Shown: positions 17,707 through 26,064, counted from the first letter of the stretch. The stretch is 37,056 bases of DNA from Deltaproteobacteria bacterium (GCA_019312835.1 JAFDCJ010000198.1:1-37056); one strand, 5' to 3'. The notes: generated by a model not told the origin, from the letters alone. Translations and numbers: made by a program.

Positions 17707-17735
17707 TTGACCCCAAATTTTCTATAAGCTATGCT
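17707..17735 (+). promoter_or_regulatory. Promoter of the MttB-like operon
   Basis: TTGACC (17707-17712), a 17-base spacer and TATGCT (17730-17735) make a reasonable sigma-70 match. Transcription would start near 17742, about 80 bases before the methyltransferase start. Confidence 0.5.
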
Positions 17736-17784
17736 TCTGACTTACGGTCCGTTAATTCCCGACGTCTACCCAGAAAACAATTAA

Positions 17785-17812
17785 CGCCGATTGGTTTCCG
17801 CCGATTGGCAGC
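17785..17812 (+). repeat. Tandem 14-bp repeat at the methyltransferase start
   Basis: CGCCGATTGG occurs at 17785-17794 and again at 17799-17808, exactly 14 bases apart, just before the ATG at 17823. The second copy includes the alternative TTG start at 17805. It could be a slippage duplication or a binding site in the leader. Confidence 0.6.
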
Positions 17813-17822
17813 GGAGCCGCTA

Positions 17823-19277
17823 ATGGAAGCAGGTGCCTCGAATCACTGCCAACCCCGGTTCAGAATCCTGGATGATGCTCAAATCAAGCGCATTCATGCT
17901 GCCGTCCTGGAGATTCTGGACGAGGTGGGCGTGCGTGTCAATCATCCTCAGGCCCTCGACCTTCTCTCAAATGGTGGGGCCCGGGTGATGGACGGCGGTC
18001 TGGTCCAATTCCCATCCGCCCTGGTGGAGGATGCCATTGCCTCGGCGCCTTCCCATCTGGTCATATTCAACCGCAACAAAGTGCCGGTCATGGATCTCGG
18101 AGACCGCCGGACCTATTTCGGTACCGGCACGGACTTGCCCAAGACCGTTGATCTGGAAACCCGTGAAATCAGGGACACCCGGGCCGATGATATCGTCACC
18201 AGTACGATCATCAGCGATGCCCTGCCCCATATTGATTTTATCGGCTCATACGGTCTGCCCATGGATGTCCCGGCCGGGTTGCATTACATCCGCTGTTTCC
18301 AGCTGGAGGCCGCAAACAGCATCAAGCCGATCTTTTTTACGGCCGGGTCGGTGGAAGATTTAGCCGTGATCTGGGAGATGGCCTGCGCCATCGCCGGCGG
18401 ACCCGAAGCCCTGTCCGCACAACCGTTTTTGATCAGCTACAACGAGCCCACATCACCCCTGACGCATTCCAAAGAAGCCCTGGGCAAGCTGATGTTTTGT
18501 GCTCAAAATCAAATACCGGTGAATTATGCGCCGGCGCTTCTGGCAGGAACCACCGGGCCGGTAACCATGGCCGGGGCCCTGGTGGTCGCGGTGGCTGAAG
18601 CCCTGTCAGGCCTGGTAATTCACCAGCTGACCCGCAAAGGTGCGCCCATCAGCACCGGGGTCGCCGCCACCACCATGGACATGCTGGAGGCGACCGTTTC
18701 GTACACATCGCCGGAATTTCGATTGACCCACAGTGCCTGTGCCGACCTGTTTCACCATTACGGTCTGCCGGTGTGGGGAACGGCCGGCTGCAGCGATTCC
18801 CAGTATCCGGATTTGCAAACCGGTGCGGAGTACGGCTTCACGCTGTTGAATGCCGCCCTTGACGGCGCCAACCTCATTCACGATTGCGGTTACCTCGGCC
18901 AGGGATTTGTCGCCTCTCCGGAACTGATTATATTGGCCGACGAGACCATCGCTATGGTCAAGCGCTACATGCGCGGTTTTGACATCGACAGCGAACATCT
19001 GGCCCTGGATGTCATCAGGCAGGTGGGTCCGGGAGGCAATTTCATGCAGCAAAAACACACCCTCGATTTTTTCAAACAAGAGCACTGGCAGCCCGGTATT
19101 TTCAATCGCAAAAACCTTCCGAACTGGATAAAAGACGGTCAAAAGAAAACGGACGACAAATTACTGGAAAAGGCCCGGGAAATCCTGGCCACCCATCAGC
19201 CGGAGGCCCTGGCTGCCGACATTAAAAAGGAGCTTGACCGCATCTGGGAAGACGCCCAGCGTAAAACGAGGCAATAA
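17823..19277 (+). CDS. MttB-family corrinoid methyltransferase without pyrrolysine
   Basis: MttB-family enzymes transfer a methyl group from a quaternary or tertiary amine to a cognate corrinoid protein. The 484-residue protein keeps the family's barrel features, including GTGTDLPKTVDL, PLTHSKEALGKL, and NYAPALLAGTTGPVTMAGALV, followed by GTAGCSDSQYPDLQTGAEYG. It reads through with no in-frame amber codon, so it belongs to the non-pyrrolysine branch, whose known members act on glycine betaine, proline betaine, carnitine and similar compounds. ATG 17823 is preferred, with GGAG six bases upstream; TTG 17805 is possible. The corrinoid protein gene follows 284 bases later on the same strand. The substrate cannot be read from the sequence. 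Confidence 0.9.
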   Translation: MEAGASNHCQPRFRILDDAQIKRIHAAVLEILDEVGVRVNHPQALDLLSNGGARVMDGGLVQFPSALVEDAIASAPSHLVIFNRNKVPVMDLGDRRTYFGTGTDLPKTVDLETREIRDTRADDIVTSTIISDALPHIDFIGSYGLPMDVPAGLHYIRCFQLEAANSIKPIFFTAGSVEDLAVIWEMACAIAGGPEALSAQPFLISYNEPTSPLTHSKEALGKLMFCAQNQIPVNYAPALLAGTTGPVTMAGALVVAVAEALSGLVIHQLTRKGAPISTGVAATTMDMLEATVSYTSPEFRLTHSACADLFHHYGLPVWGTAGCSDSQYPDLQTGAEYGFTLLNAALDGANLIHDCGYLGQGFVASPELIILADETIAMVKRYMRGFDIDSEHLALDVIRQVGPGGNFMQQKHTLDFFKQEHWQPGIFNRKNLPNWIKDGQKKTDDKLLEKAREILATHQPEALAADIKKELDRIWEDAQRKTRQ

Positions 19278-19360
19278 TCTATAATCGGATTTCTTCCGAT
19301 TTGTCACGCCCGCGAAGGAGACAGGGTGGCAATTCTGCAAGGCCACAAATACATCCGGAT

Positions 19361-19441
19361 CGTCATCCCGGGCTTGACCCGGCATCCAGCTTTTTTTCAA
19401 CGTATTACACCGCTGGATGCCGGAGCAAGTCCGGCATGACG
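19361..19441. repeat. REP-like inverted repeat (GTCATCCCGG type)
   Basis: Arms 19361-19390 and 19412-19441 match as inverted repeats at 26 of 30 positions around a 21-base loop. The arms (CGTCATCCCGG..., ...CCGGCATGACG) have the style of dispersed extragenic palindromes common in Proteobacteria. It sits in the gap between the methyltransferase and corrinoid protein genes. Confidence 0.8.
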
Positions 19442-19561
19442 ATCAGAAATCAGCCGATTGCTGACCTTCTGACGCAGTCCGCTTCGCGGCAATGACTATC
19501 ACCAGCCATATGGTTAAAATTTAAATGGTATTCTATTTTTTGAAGGTAAAGGAGATCTGCT

Positions 19562-20194
19562 GTGGGAGTTCTTGAAGATGTTTATAATGCGGTTTTAGAC
19601 GGGAAGCTGGATGATGCCGCCGCCAATGTCGAGCGGGGATTGAACGAGGGCATCGCCGTTGATGACATTTTGAAAAAAGGCCTATTGGCCGCCATGGACC
19701 TGGTGGGGGTGCGATTTGGTGAGGGTGAAATGTTTATCCCCCAGGTGATCTGGTCGGCTAAAGCCATGCAGGCGGGGATGGATCTGCTCAGGCCCCATTT
19801 TACCGAAGGCCAGCAGGGGAAAAGTGTCCGGATCGTCATCGGAACCGCCGAGGGTGATATCCATGACATCGGCAAAAACCTGGTCGGCATGATGCTGGAA
19901 GGCGCCGGTTTCGAGGTGGTCGATCTTGGCGTGGGGATCAAACCGGAACAATTTATCGAAAAGGCAGTCGAAGAGAAAGCTGATATCATAGGTGTCTCTG
20001 CCTTGCTGACCACCACCATGATGTGCATGGCCGATGTCGTCAAGTTAAGAAATGAAAAGGGCCTGTCTGCGCTTAAAGTGATCATCGGAGGGGCACCGCT
20101 GTCCCAGCGTTTTTGCGAGGAGATCGGTGCCGATGCCTATGGCGTGGATGCCATGGATGCGGTGGTTAAGGTTAAGGAACTGATGGGACTTTAA
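19562..20194 (+). CDS. Corrinoid protein (MttC/MtgC-like methyl carrier)
   Basis: This 210-residue protein carries the methyl group on the cobalt of a bound corrinoid. It has the helical cap domain of the family (about 1-85) and a Rossmann-like B12 domain (about 88-210) with the DxHxxG motif at Asp99-His101-Gly104 (EGDIHDIGKN), whose histidine binds cobalt, and the downstream SALLTTTM and GGAPLS segments. The GTG start is preceded by AAGGAG at ideal distance. It lies between an MttB-like methyltransferase and a homocysteine methyltransferase gene and is the obvious shuttle between them. Confidence 0.94.
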   Translation: MGVLEDVYNAVLDGKLDDAAANVERGLNEGIAVDDILKKGLLAAMDLVGVRFGEGEMFIPQVIWSAKAMQAGMDLLRPHFTEGQQGKSVRIVIGTAEGDIHDIGKNLVGMMLEGAGFEVVDLGVGIKPEQFIEKAVEEKADIIGVSALLTTTMMCMADVVKLRNEKGLSALKVIIGGAPLSQRFCEEIGADAYGVDAMDAVVKVKELMGL

Positions 20195-20270
20195 GGGCGT
20201 TAGTATTGGAAAGTATTTTCGGTTTCTATATTGCGTTTTTAAATTCCAAACCCTGATACCCAAATTATTT

Positions 20271-20320
20271 GCCCTGTTCAATAATGCTTCGCATTAAATC
20301 TTCGATTTATTGAACAGGGC
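20271..20320. repeat. Perfect 14-bp stem in the corrinoid-protein to methyltransferase gap
   Basis: GCCCTGTTCAATAA (20271-20284) and TTATTGAACAGGGC (20307-20320) form a perfect stem; a small ATGC-TTC-GCAT hairpin lies in its loop. Further complementary words (a CAATGACC pair at about 20339-20381) lie outside it, so the 270-base gap may fold extensively. It may act as a terminator, processing site or regulatory leader. Confidence 0.7.
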
Positions 20321-20466
20321 AGGTAAATCTCAAAATACAATGACCAAAATCACAAACGCCCATGTTTCGGTCATTGGATATTGATATTTGAGTATTATTT
20401 GGAATTTGTTATCTGGTGCTTGGGATTTCAAAACAATGCTAACAATTACCTCTAAAGGATATAGCG

Positions 20467-21348
20467 ATGTCCAATCCCATTCTAGAAATAGTTAAAGACA
20501 GGCCCTTACTATTCGACGGGGCCATGGGGACCATGCTGATGAAAGCCGGGAAGGTTGCCCTTAAAACACCGATCCTGCTCAACCTGGATGAGCCGGATTT
20601 GGTGACCGATATACACCGGCAATATTACGCGGCCGGAGCAGATGTGGCCATTACCAACACTTTCGGCGGAAGCCCATTGAAATTGGTGGCCGACGGACTG
20701 GAGGAGCAGATGGCGGCACTCAACCGGGCGGCCGTCAAACTAGCCCGGCAGGCCTGCCCCGACGGCAAATATGTCGGCGGTGATATCGGGCCCAGCGGGA
20801 AGATGCTAAAACCGCTGGGAGATGCTGCGCCGGAAGATGTGCAGGCCAGTTTTTTCTCCCAGGCCGAGGTGCTGATTGAAGGCGGGGTTGATTTGATCAT
20901 CATCGAAACCATGTTTTCACTGGAAGAGGCGCTGGCTGCCGTGCGGGGGGTCAAAAAGGCCGGCGATATACTGCTGCTGGCGTCGATGACCTATACCAAG
21001 ACCCCGAACGGCTTTTTTACGATGATGGGCGAGACGGTTTCCCAGTGCACAGCAGCGCTGGAAGAAGCCGGCGCCGACATGACGGGCGCCAATTGCACGT
21101 TGAACAGCACGGACACCATCGATTTGACCAAGGAGCTCAGGGCCGCAACCGACCGGCCTATATTGATCCAGCCCAATGCCGGCAAGCCGGTGACCAGCGA
21201 GGGAGTCACCTACTACGAACAGACCCCGGCCGAGTTTGCCGCTGACGCCAGGAAAATACACGCAGCCGGGGCGGACATGATCGGCGGCTGCTGCGGGACG
21301 ACGCCGGAGTTTATCAAGGCTGTTAAAGAGCTGTTAGCTGATGGCTGA
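20467..21348 (+). CDS. Homocysteine S-methyltransferase family protein (MetH N-terminal-domain type)
   Basis: The 293-residue protein is a stand-alone homocysteine-binding barrel. It has the N-terminal LFDGAMGTMLMKAG, TNTFGGSPLKL, GDIGPSGK and IETMFSLEEAL blocks. Three zinc-binding cysteines are seen: Cys210 (GANCTLNS) and the pair Cys275-Cys276 (GGCCGTTPE), with spacing like MetH C247/C310/C311. In MetH such a domain takes a methyl group from cobalamin to make methionine; here the corrinoid would be the separate protein encoded just upstream. Direct methyl donors such as betaine are the alternative. A weak AAAGGA site precedes the ATG. Confidence 0.9.
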   Translation: MSNPILEIVKDRPLLFDGAMGTMLMKAGKVALKTPILLNLDEPDLVTDIHRQYYAAGADVAITNTFGGSPLKLVADGLEEQMAALNRAAVKLARQACPDGKYVGGDIGPSGKMLKPLGDAAPEDVQASFFSQAEVLIEGGVDLIIIETMFSLEEALAAVRGVKKAGDILLLASMTYTKTPNGFFTMMGETVSQCTAALEEAGADMTGANCTLNSTDTIDLTKELRAATDRPILIQPNAGKPVTSEGVTYYEQTPAEFAADARKIHAAGADMIGGCCGTTPEFIKAVKELLADG

Positions 21349-21396
21349 GCTGTTGCCGAATATTTCTATACCAGGCATCAGGGATTAAAAAGTTCT

Positions 21397-21490
21397 GGGT
21401 TCGGCGTTCAGCCTTCAAAGGTTGAAAAAGATTGCCGTCAAGCTGTTGCACTCAATAACCCTGAACGTTGAAAGCTGAACCTTTGAACCC
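21397..21490. repeat. TGAACC word-repeat hairpin between convergent operons
   Basis: Left arm (about 21397-21424) and right arm 21459-21490 pair at roughly 24 of 29 positions and are built from GTTCA and TTGAA words as at 14006-14055. It ends two bases from the stop codon of the ABC ATPase gene, so it may be a shared terminator of the convergent operons. Confidence 0.65.
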
Positions 21491-21491
21491 T

Positions 21492-22286
21492 TTAACCTGA
21501 CAGGAGGGTTTCGTCCTTGAGTGTCTGCCCGAACTGGGCCACGATTTCGGCCACCGTTAATTTCGTCTTCTCTTCACCCTGTATGTCCAGCTGGACCTTG
21601 CCTTGATGCAGCATGACCATCCGGTTGCCGTATTTTAATGCCTGGGTCATGTTGTGGGTGACCATCAGGGTGGTCAGGTTGTTTTTTCGAACCATGGCAT
21701 CGGTCAGGTCCATCACCTTGGTGGCGGTGCGCGGATCCAGGGCCGCTGTGTGTTCATCGAGCAGAAGAACTTTCGGCATGGCCAGGGTCGTCATGAGCAG
21801 GGTCAGGGACTGGCGCTGGCCCCCGGACAACAATCCGACGGCTTGTTTCAGCCGATCCTCCAGCCCGAGGTCCAGGACCTGGAGGACTTCCCGGTAACGG
21901 GCTCGCCGGCCCCGGGTGACCCCCCATCTGAGCCCCCGTTTTTTACCCCGCAATTCCGCCATGCAGAGGTTTTCCTCGATGGTCATGTCCCCGGCCGTAC
22001 CCATAGTAGGGCTCTGGAATACCCGGGATATGAATTGGGCCATCTGAAAATCGGGCCATCTGGTTACATCCTGGCCGTCCACCATCACCTGCCCCTCGTC
22101 AGCCTCGATGGTCCCGGCGATGACGTTCAACAGAGTGGTTTTGCCGGCACCGTTGGAACCGATGATGGTGATAAAGTCACCCCCGGCGACCTCGAGGCTG
22201 AAGTCATCCAGGGCTCGCTTTTCATCCTGGGTGCCCTTGTTGAATATTTTGGTGACGCCTTTTAATGTCAGCAAGTGGTCGGCCAA
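21492..22286 (-). CDS. ABC transporter ATP-binding protein
   Basis: The 264-residue ATPase has Walker A GSNGAGKTTL, signature LSGGQRQSL and Walker B VLLLDEHTAALDP followed by VTHNMTQAL (H-loop). It powers the importer formed with the permease 3 bases upstream and the binding protein beyond it. This three-part arrangement matches the PF04392-type (TrpXYZ-like) importers. It is the last gene of its operon. Confidence 0.93.
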   Translation of the reverse strand: MADHLLTLKGVTKIFNKGTQDEKRALDDFSLEVAGGDFITIIGSNGAGKTTLLNVIAGTIEADEGQVMVDGQDVTRWPDFQMAQFISRVFQSPTMGTAGDMTIEENLCMAELRGKKRGLRWGVTRGRRARYREVLQVLDLGLEDRLKQAVGLLSGGQRQSLTLLMTTLAMPKVLLLDEHTAALDPRTATKVMDLTDAMVRKNNLTTLMVTHNMTQALKYGNRMVMLHQGKVQLDIQGEEKTKLTVAEIVAQFGQTLKDETLLSG

Positions 22287-22289
22287 GAT

Positions 22290-23177
22290 TCAGACTCCTC
22301 TGAGCTTTAATTTCTTTTCCCGTTTGCCGCGGATGGCCGGAACTGCCAGGGCAATTACGACCATCAGACCGGTGGCCATTTTAAGATCCGTCGGGGCCAG
22401 CCCCAGGCGCATGCCCAGTGCAATGATAAAGCGATAGACAACGGAGCCGACGGCCGCGGCCAACGTAAGCCTGACAACCGTGGTGGGTTTGATCAGGGCC
22501 TCTCCGATGATGATCGATGCCAGGCCCGCAACGATCATCCCGATCCCCATGCCCACATCGGAAAACCCCTGATCCTGGGCGATAAGGGCGCCGGCCAGGG
22601 CGACCATGGTATTGGACAGGCCGAGGCCGAAAATAGTGGCTTTATCCGTATTGACGCCCAGGGACCTGATCATTTGTTCATTATCACCCGTGGCCCTGAG
22701 GCCCAGCCCGTACTCGGTGTGCAAAAAGATATCAATGACTATCTTGCATACCGCGGCTACAATGAAAAAAAAGATGATCACCGGGATATCGCGGGACATG
22801 TCCAGGGTTTCCATTGGTGTGAACAGGGTTGACCGGTTTAGCAGCGGAATATTGGCCCTGCCCATGATCCTGAGGTTGACGGAATAGAGGATGGTCATCA
22901 TCAGGATGCCGGCCAGAAGGGAGTTGATCTTAAATTTGGTGGCGAAGATACCGGTCAGACATCCGGCCACGAAACCGGCCGCCATGGCGATAACGGTTGC
23001 GGTGACCGGATCGAACCCGTCGAATATCAGCCTGGCAGCTACCGCACCGCCCAATGGGAAGCTGCCGTCGACCGTGAGATCCGGGAAGGATAATACGCGA
23101 AACGTCAGTGCAATGCCAAGGGCCACCAGGGCATAGGCCAAACCCTGTTCCAGGGAGATGGGGATGATATGGAGCAT
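22290..23177 (-). CDS. ABC transporter permease (branched-chain/ribose type)
   Basis: The 295-residue inner-membrane protein has about eight hydrophobic segments and resembles the BPD_transp_2 permeases, with AGFVAGCLTGIFATKFKINSLLAGI-like and GYGLGLRATGDNEQMIRSLGVN regions; the latter is the cytoplasmic loop that contacts the ATPase. AGGATCACC precedes the ATG. The ATPase gene follows after 3 bases and the binding protein gene precedes it by 81 bases that include a hairpin. Confidence 0.92.
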   Translation of the reverse strand: MLHIIPISLEQGLAYALVALGIALTFRVLSFPDLTVDGSFPLGGAVAARLIFDGFDPVTATVIAMAAGFVAGCLTGIFATKFKINSLLAGILMMTILYSVNLRIMGRANIPLLNRSTLFTPMETLDMSRDIPVIIFFFIVAAVCKIVIDIFLHTEYGLGLRATGDNEQMIRSLGVNTDKATIFGLGLSNTMVALAGALIAQDQGFSDVGMGIGMIVAGLASIIIGEALIKPTTVVRLTLAAAVGSVVYRFIIALGMRLGLAPTDLKMATGLMVVIALAVPAIRGKREKKLKLRGV

Positions 23178-23211
23178 GGTGATCCTTCCGGAAAGAGAGC
23201 TTCTATATAAA

Positions 23212-23241
23212 CCGCGCCCGGCTCTATTCTAGCGGGCGCGG
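23212..23241. terminator. GC-rich hairpin between binding-protein and permease genes
   Basis: CCGCGCCCG and CGGGCGCGG form a perfect 9-bp stem around a 12-base loop, without a following T-run. Such structures between binding-protein and membrane-component genes often protect or partially terminate the message, giving more binding protein than permease. Confidence 0.65.
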
Positions 23242-23258
23242 CCTGGTTGATTAAAGCG

Positions 23259-24218
23259 CTATTTTACGACTTCATCAGCCATTTTGATATATTTGGCATC
23301 CAGCATAAGCCCTTGATCCTCGGCTGCTTTGGGATTGACGACCAGGCGCAGCTTCTTGGTCAGGCTGGAGGGGACGTCTCCGGGCTTTTTGCCGTCTTTC
23401 AGAATTTCCACCGCTTTCAGCCCGGCCGTGTAGCCCACCTGGAAATAGTCGAAACCGAGGGCCGCAATCGCGCCGCGCGGCACGGATTCGGTGCCGCCGC
23501 CAAAAAGGGGCTTTTTCTTGTCATTGCACACCTTGACCAGGGACTCGAAGGCCGAAACGACGGTATTATCGGAGATGATAAACACGGCGTCGACCCGATC
23601 GGCCAGCGACTGGGCCGCCATATGAACCTCGGCTGAGGTTGAAACGGTCACCTCGATGAATTCGAGTCCGTATTTTTTCATCGCATCCCGGGCCCAGGTC
23701 ATGCTTTTGACCGAGTTGGCATCGCCGGCATTATAGATGGTGCCCCACTTTTTGGCGGAAGGCACCATATCGCTGTGGAGTTTGACCTGGCGGTCATAGG
23801 GCCAGGCATCGGATACGCCGGTCACGTTGCCACCGTCGGCGTCCATGGTTTTCACCAGGCCGGCATCCACCGGATCGGTTACCGAGGAATAAACTACGGG
23901 AGTTTGGGTAATCACCTTGACCATTGCCTGGGAGGTGGGCGTGGCAATGCAGTGAATCAGATCGAGGTTGTCGCCTTTGAATTTTCTGGCAATCGACTGG
24001 GCATTGGCCATATCGCCCTGGGCATTCTGGTAGTCGTATTCGGCCTCGATGCCGGCATCTTTCAGGGCCTGCTCAAAGCCCTTTTGATCGGCTTCCAGGG
24101 CAGGGTGGGCGACAATCACCGAGACACCGATTTTAAAGGTCTTGGCCATGGCCGCCCCGGGTACTGCCAGAGCAGCGATCATTGCAGCTACACCCAACCA
24201 TTTCAATGTTTTTTTCAT
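23259..24218 (-). CDS. ABC transporter substrate-binding protein (PF04392 type)
   Basis: The 319-residue protein has a signal peptide (MKKTLKWLGVAAMIAALAVPGAAMA, cleavage after about residue 25) and a two-lobed body typical of the ABC_sub_bind family (KIGVSVIVAHPALEADQKGF, TPTSQAMVKVITQTPVVYSSVTDPV, GVSDAWPYDRQ). Family members bind tryptophan, tyrosine or other small solutes; the ligand is not known here. The start has AAAGGAGG nine bases away. It heads an operon with a permease and an ATPase and faces the corrinoid methyltransferase operon from the other side. Confidence 0.92.
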   Translation of the reverse strand: MKKTLKWLGVAAMIAALAVPGAAMAKTFKIGVSVIVAHPALEADQKGFEQALKDAGIEAEYDYQNAQGDMANAQSIARKFKGDNLDLIHCIATPTSQAMVKVITQTPVVYSSVTDPVDAGLVKTMDADGGNVTGVSDAWPYDRQVKLHSDMVPSAKKWGTIYNAGDANSVKSMTWARDAMKKYGLEFIEVTVSTSAEVHMAAQSLADRVDAVFIISDNTVVSAFESLVKVCNDKKKPLFGGGTESVPRGAIAALGFDYFQVGYTAGLKAVEILKDGKKPGDVPSSLTKKLRLVVNPKAAEDQGLMLDAKYIKMADEVVK

Positions 24219-24478
24219 CTGTGCCTCCTTTCGTGTTTCCCGTTGTCGTGATTGAATTTAGGTGAGAAGCGATCTCAAAAGATGGATGCGGGTGCAAAAT
24301 TCCGTCTTCGCCCAAAGGCGACGCCGAGACACGCGCAGTGGGGTCCGGTGTCCCGGCCTATCGGGATGACGCACCGATGCTTAATTATCAGAAGTGCGCT
24401 TTTTGAGATGGCTTCTGCACGATGATGCGTGTCAAACCCCATTAATCCCGTGAAGTTTAGGTGAATAAGCCGGTTGTG
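24219..24478. other. Intergenic region without a recognised feature
   Basis: About 260 bases upstream of the ABC operon. No coding sequence, RNA gene or clear promoter was recognised. The ribosome site of the binding-protein gene is at its edge. Confidence 0.5.
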
Positions 24479-24834
24479 TCAAGAAGTGGTTTCAAAGCGG
24501 CATTTGAGGACCACCGTTCCGCCTTCGATGGTCGTATCCGTCCGGCAGGGAAATTTTTAAACAGATTGATCATGCCAAATTCGCTGATCACAGCGGAAAC
24601 ATAGCCGTTGGGGATAACGATGGAACCTTCGCTCGAATTCAGCCTTATTCTGCTGGTTTGGCCGTCCAGGCTTCTGGACGGTATGACAATAATGGATCTG
24701 CCACCGGAAGACATGCTGGCACCCATTACAAAATCGAGCATGCCGGTGACCCCGGAAAAATGGTTCTGAGGAAGGGCATCGGCGTATACCTGGCCGCTGA
24801 GGTCCATAATTTGCGCAAAGTTAACGGCGACCAT
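24479..24834 (-). pseudogene. Unknown protein gene with a probable -1 frameshift
   Basis: From ATG 24834 the frame reads about 95 residues of plausible protein (QVYADALPQNHFSG, GGRSIIVIPSRSLDGQ, AVISEFGMINLFK). It then continues as an unlikely Arg/Pro/Ser-rich tail to 24457. Adding one base to the five-base homopolymer at 24554-24558 restores a natural end, KKFPCRTDTTIEGG then TVVLKCRFETTS, with the stop at 24479-24481. This points to a one-base deletion, either real or a sequencing error. The start has no clear ribosome site and a TAA lies four codons upstream, so the N-terminus is uncertain too. It follows the duplicated-domain gene by 37 bases on the same strand. No family is recognised. 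Confidence 0.55.
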
Positions 24835-24871
24835 CTGACAGTTTTAAGCAATAATGGCGGGATAGAAGGTT

Positions 24872-25855
24872 TTAATTTCGGGCGTATTGTTCCTTTTGTG
24901 TCCACGTCTCGGTGTGCCGGAAGATAAACGAGCTGGCCGCCGGGTACGATGTGGACGTAATGGTTATGCCATATACATTCCATTTGATGCCGTTTTTCCC
25001 CTCGTTTTCACCCGCTCCGAACTTGGCTTCTAAAAGGCCTTGCATTTTTTTTGCTTGTTGCGGGTCCCAGATAAGAAAATCTATCCCACAGAGTCTATTC
25101 TCGAAAAAATGATAGGCCAGGTTCGATATCCTGCTGTGGGTATAAACATCCCACTTTTGCAGTCGCTTTTTCTCATAAAGCGAAATGTCGGGCAGGCTTT
25201 CAGGGGTTGTGTTCCAATCCACTTTATTATCCACAACCTTTTTAAATTCCGTGAATCTCGCCAGATTTGAATCCACTTTTTTCCTGTATTCCTGTTCGGC
25301 GATAAACGTCTCCATATGGACAAAATGAAATCTATGCATTGCAGTTGCGAATTCATATACAACCCTAAGCGGGCCCTGATTCCAATAATAGAATTTGCCT
25401 TCAGGCTCTTTTTCACCAAATTTGCTGTCTAAATATCCAATCCACTTTTTGGCTTCACCCGGATCTTCAAGGTTTATGGTTGATTGACAGAGCTTATTTT
25501 CAAAATAAAAAAATTCCACCACCAGACCTGAATCCTCGATGGCATAGCCGGAATGACCATATTTGTCTGGATCGACATACTCCTGTAAATTCAATATATC
25601 CTGTGGTTTGGTGCGCCATTTTTGTTGAATGGTTTCCACAAAATATTTGAATTCTGCGAATTTATCATTGGCAAAATTAAACGGCATGATAAGAGTGGTG
25701 AGCTCTCTTATACCGATTTTCGGTTCGTCTTTGGTCGGAATGCCAAGGGCAAGACAAAGAACCACTATTCCGACAATGATTGCCGATGTAATAACCCAGG
25801 GTTTTGGTGCTTTTGCTTTAGCGGTTTTCCGTGATTCGGAGGATTGATCCGTCAT
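24872..25855 (-). CDS. Membrane-anchored protein with a duplicated domain, function unknown
   Basis: The 327-residue protein has a charged N-terminal tail, one membrane helix (about 21-42) and two similar outer regions. Each holds a FxEFKxxV start, a long helical middle, a FFxFENKLC or HFFENRLC segment, an (E/Q)AKK..G.L..KFG block with an EGK turn, and an aromatic end with HxET(F/W). The repeats (about 65-200 and 200-327) suggest an internal duplication. It is predicted to face the periplasm. No catalytic motif is seen and no family is recognised. The gene heads a small minus-strand pair with the frameshifted gene downstream. Confidence 0.75.
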   Translation of the reverse strand: MTDQSSESRKTAKAKAPKPWVITSAIIVGIVVLCLALGIPTKDEPKIGIRELTTLIMPFNFANDKFAEFKYFVETIQQKWRTKPQDILNLQEYVDPDKYGHSGYAIEDSGLVVEFFYFENKLCQSTINLEDPGEAKKWIGYLDSKFGEKEPEGKFYYWNQGPLRVVYEFATAMHRFHFVHMETFIAEQEYRKKVDSNLARFTEFKKVVDNKVDWNTTPESLPDISLYEKKRLQKWDVYTHSRISNLAYHFFENRLCGIDFLIWDPQQAKKMQGLLEAKFGAGENEGKNGIKWNVYGITITSTSYPAASSFIFRHTETWTQKEQYARN

Positions 25856-26064
25856 CTTTACGATCCCATTAAATTCATTATTTATTCAAATATCCGGTTA
25901 CGTTCCCATAACCACGTGTAATTGATATCGTCCAAATTTTTGAAAACCTTAATTTTTAAACCGGCGCCTCGAGGAGGGCAGCGCTGTCGTCTAAAGGAGT
26001 CGCCAATATTTTCCAAGCTTCAACTTTCCCCCCAAAAACAGGCCCGTCCCCTGTCTGAATTACC
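25856..26064. other. Divergent intergenic region
   Basis: This stretch separates the duplicated-domain gene from the CpxP-like gene. Apart from the regulator-binding repeats at its right end (26065-26091) nothing specific was recognised. Confidence 0.45.

Noticed and set aside
17823-19277. Pyrrolysine-containing MttB
   Set aside because: The gene has no in-frame TAG, so pyrrolysine is not used; it belongs to the non-pyrrolysine branch.
24482-24496. Third copy of the AAGTGGTTTCAAA arm seen at 7978-8039
   Set aside because: The match of 13-15 bases is within chance for this length of sequence, and it falls in a coding stretch of the frameshifted gene.
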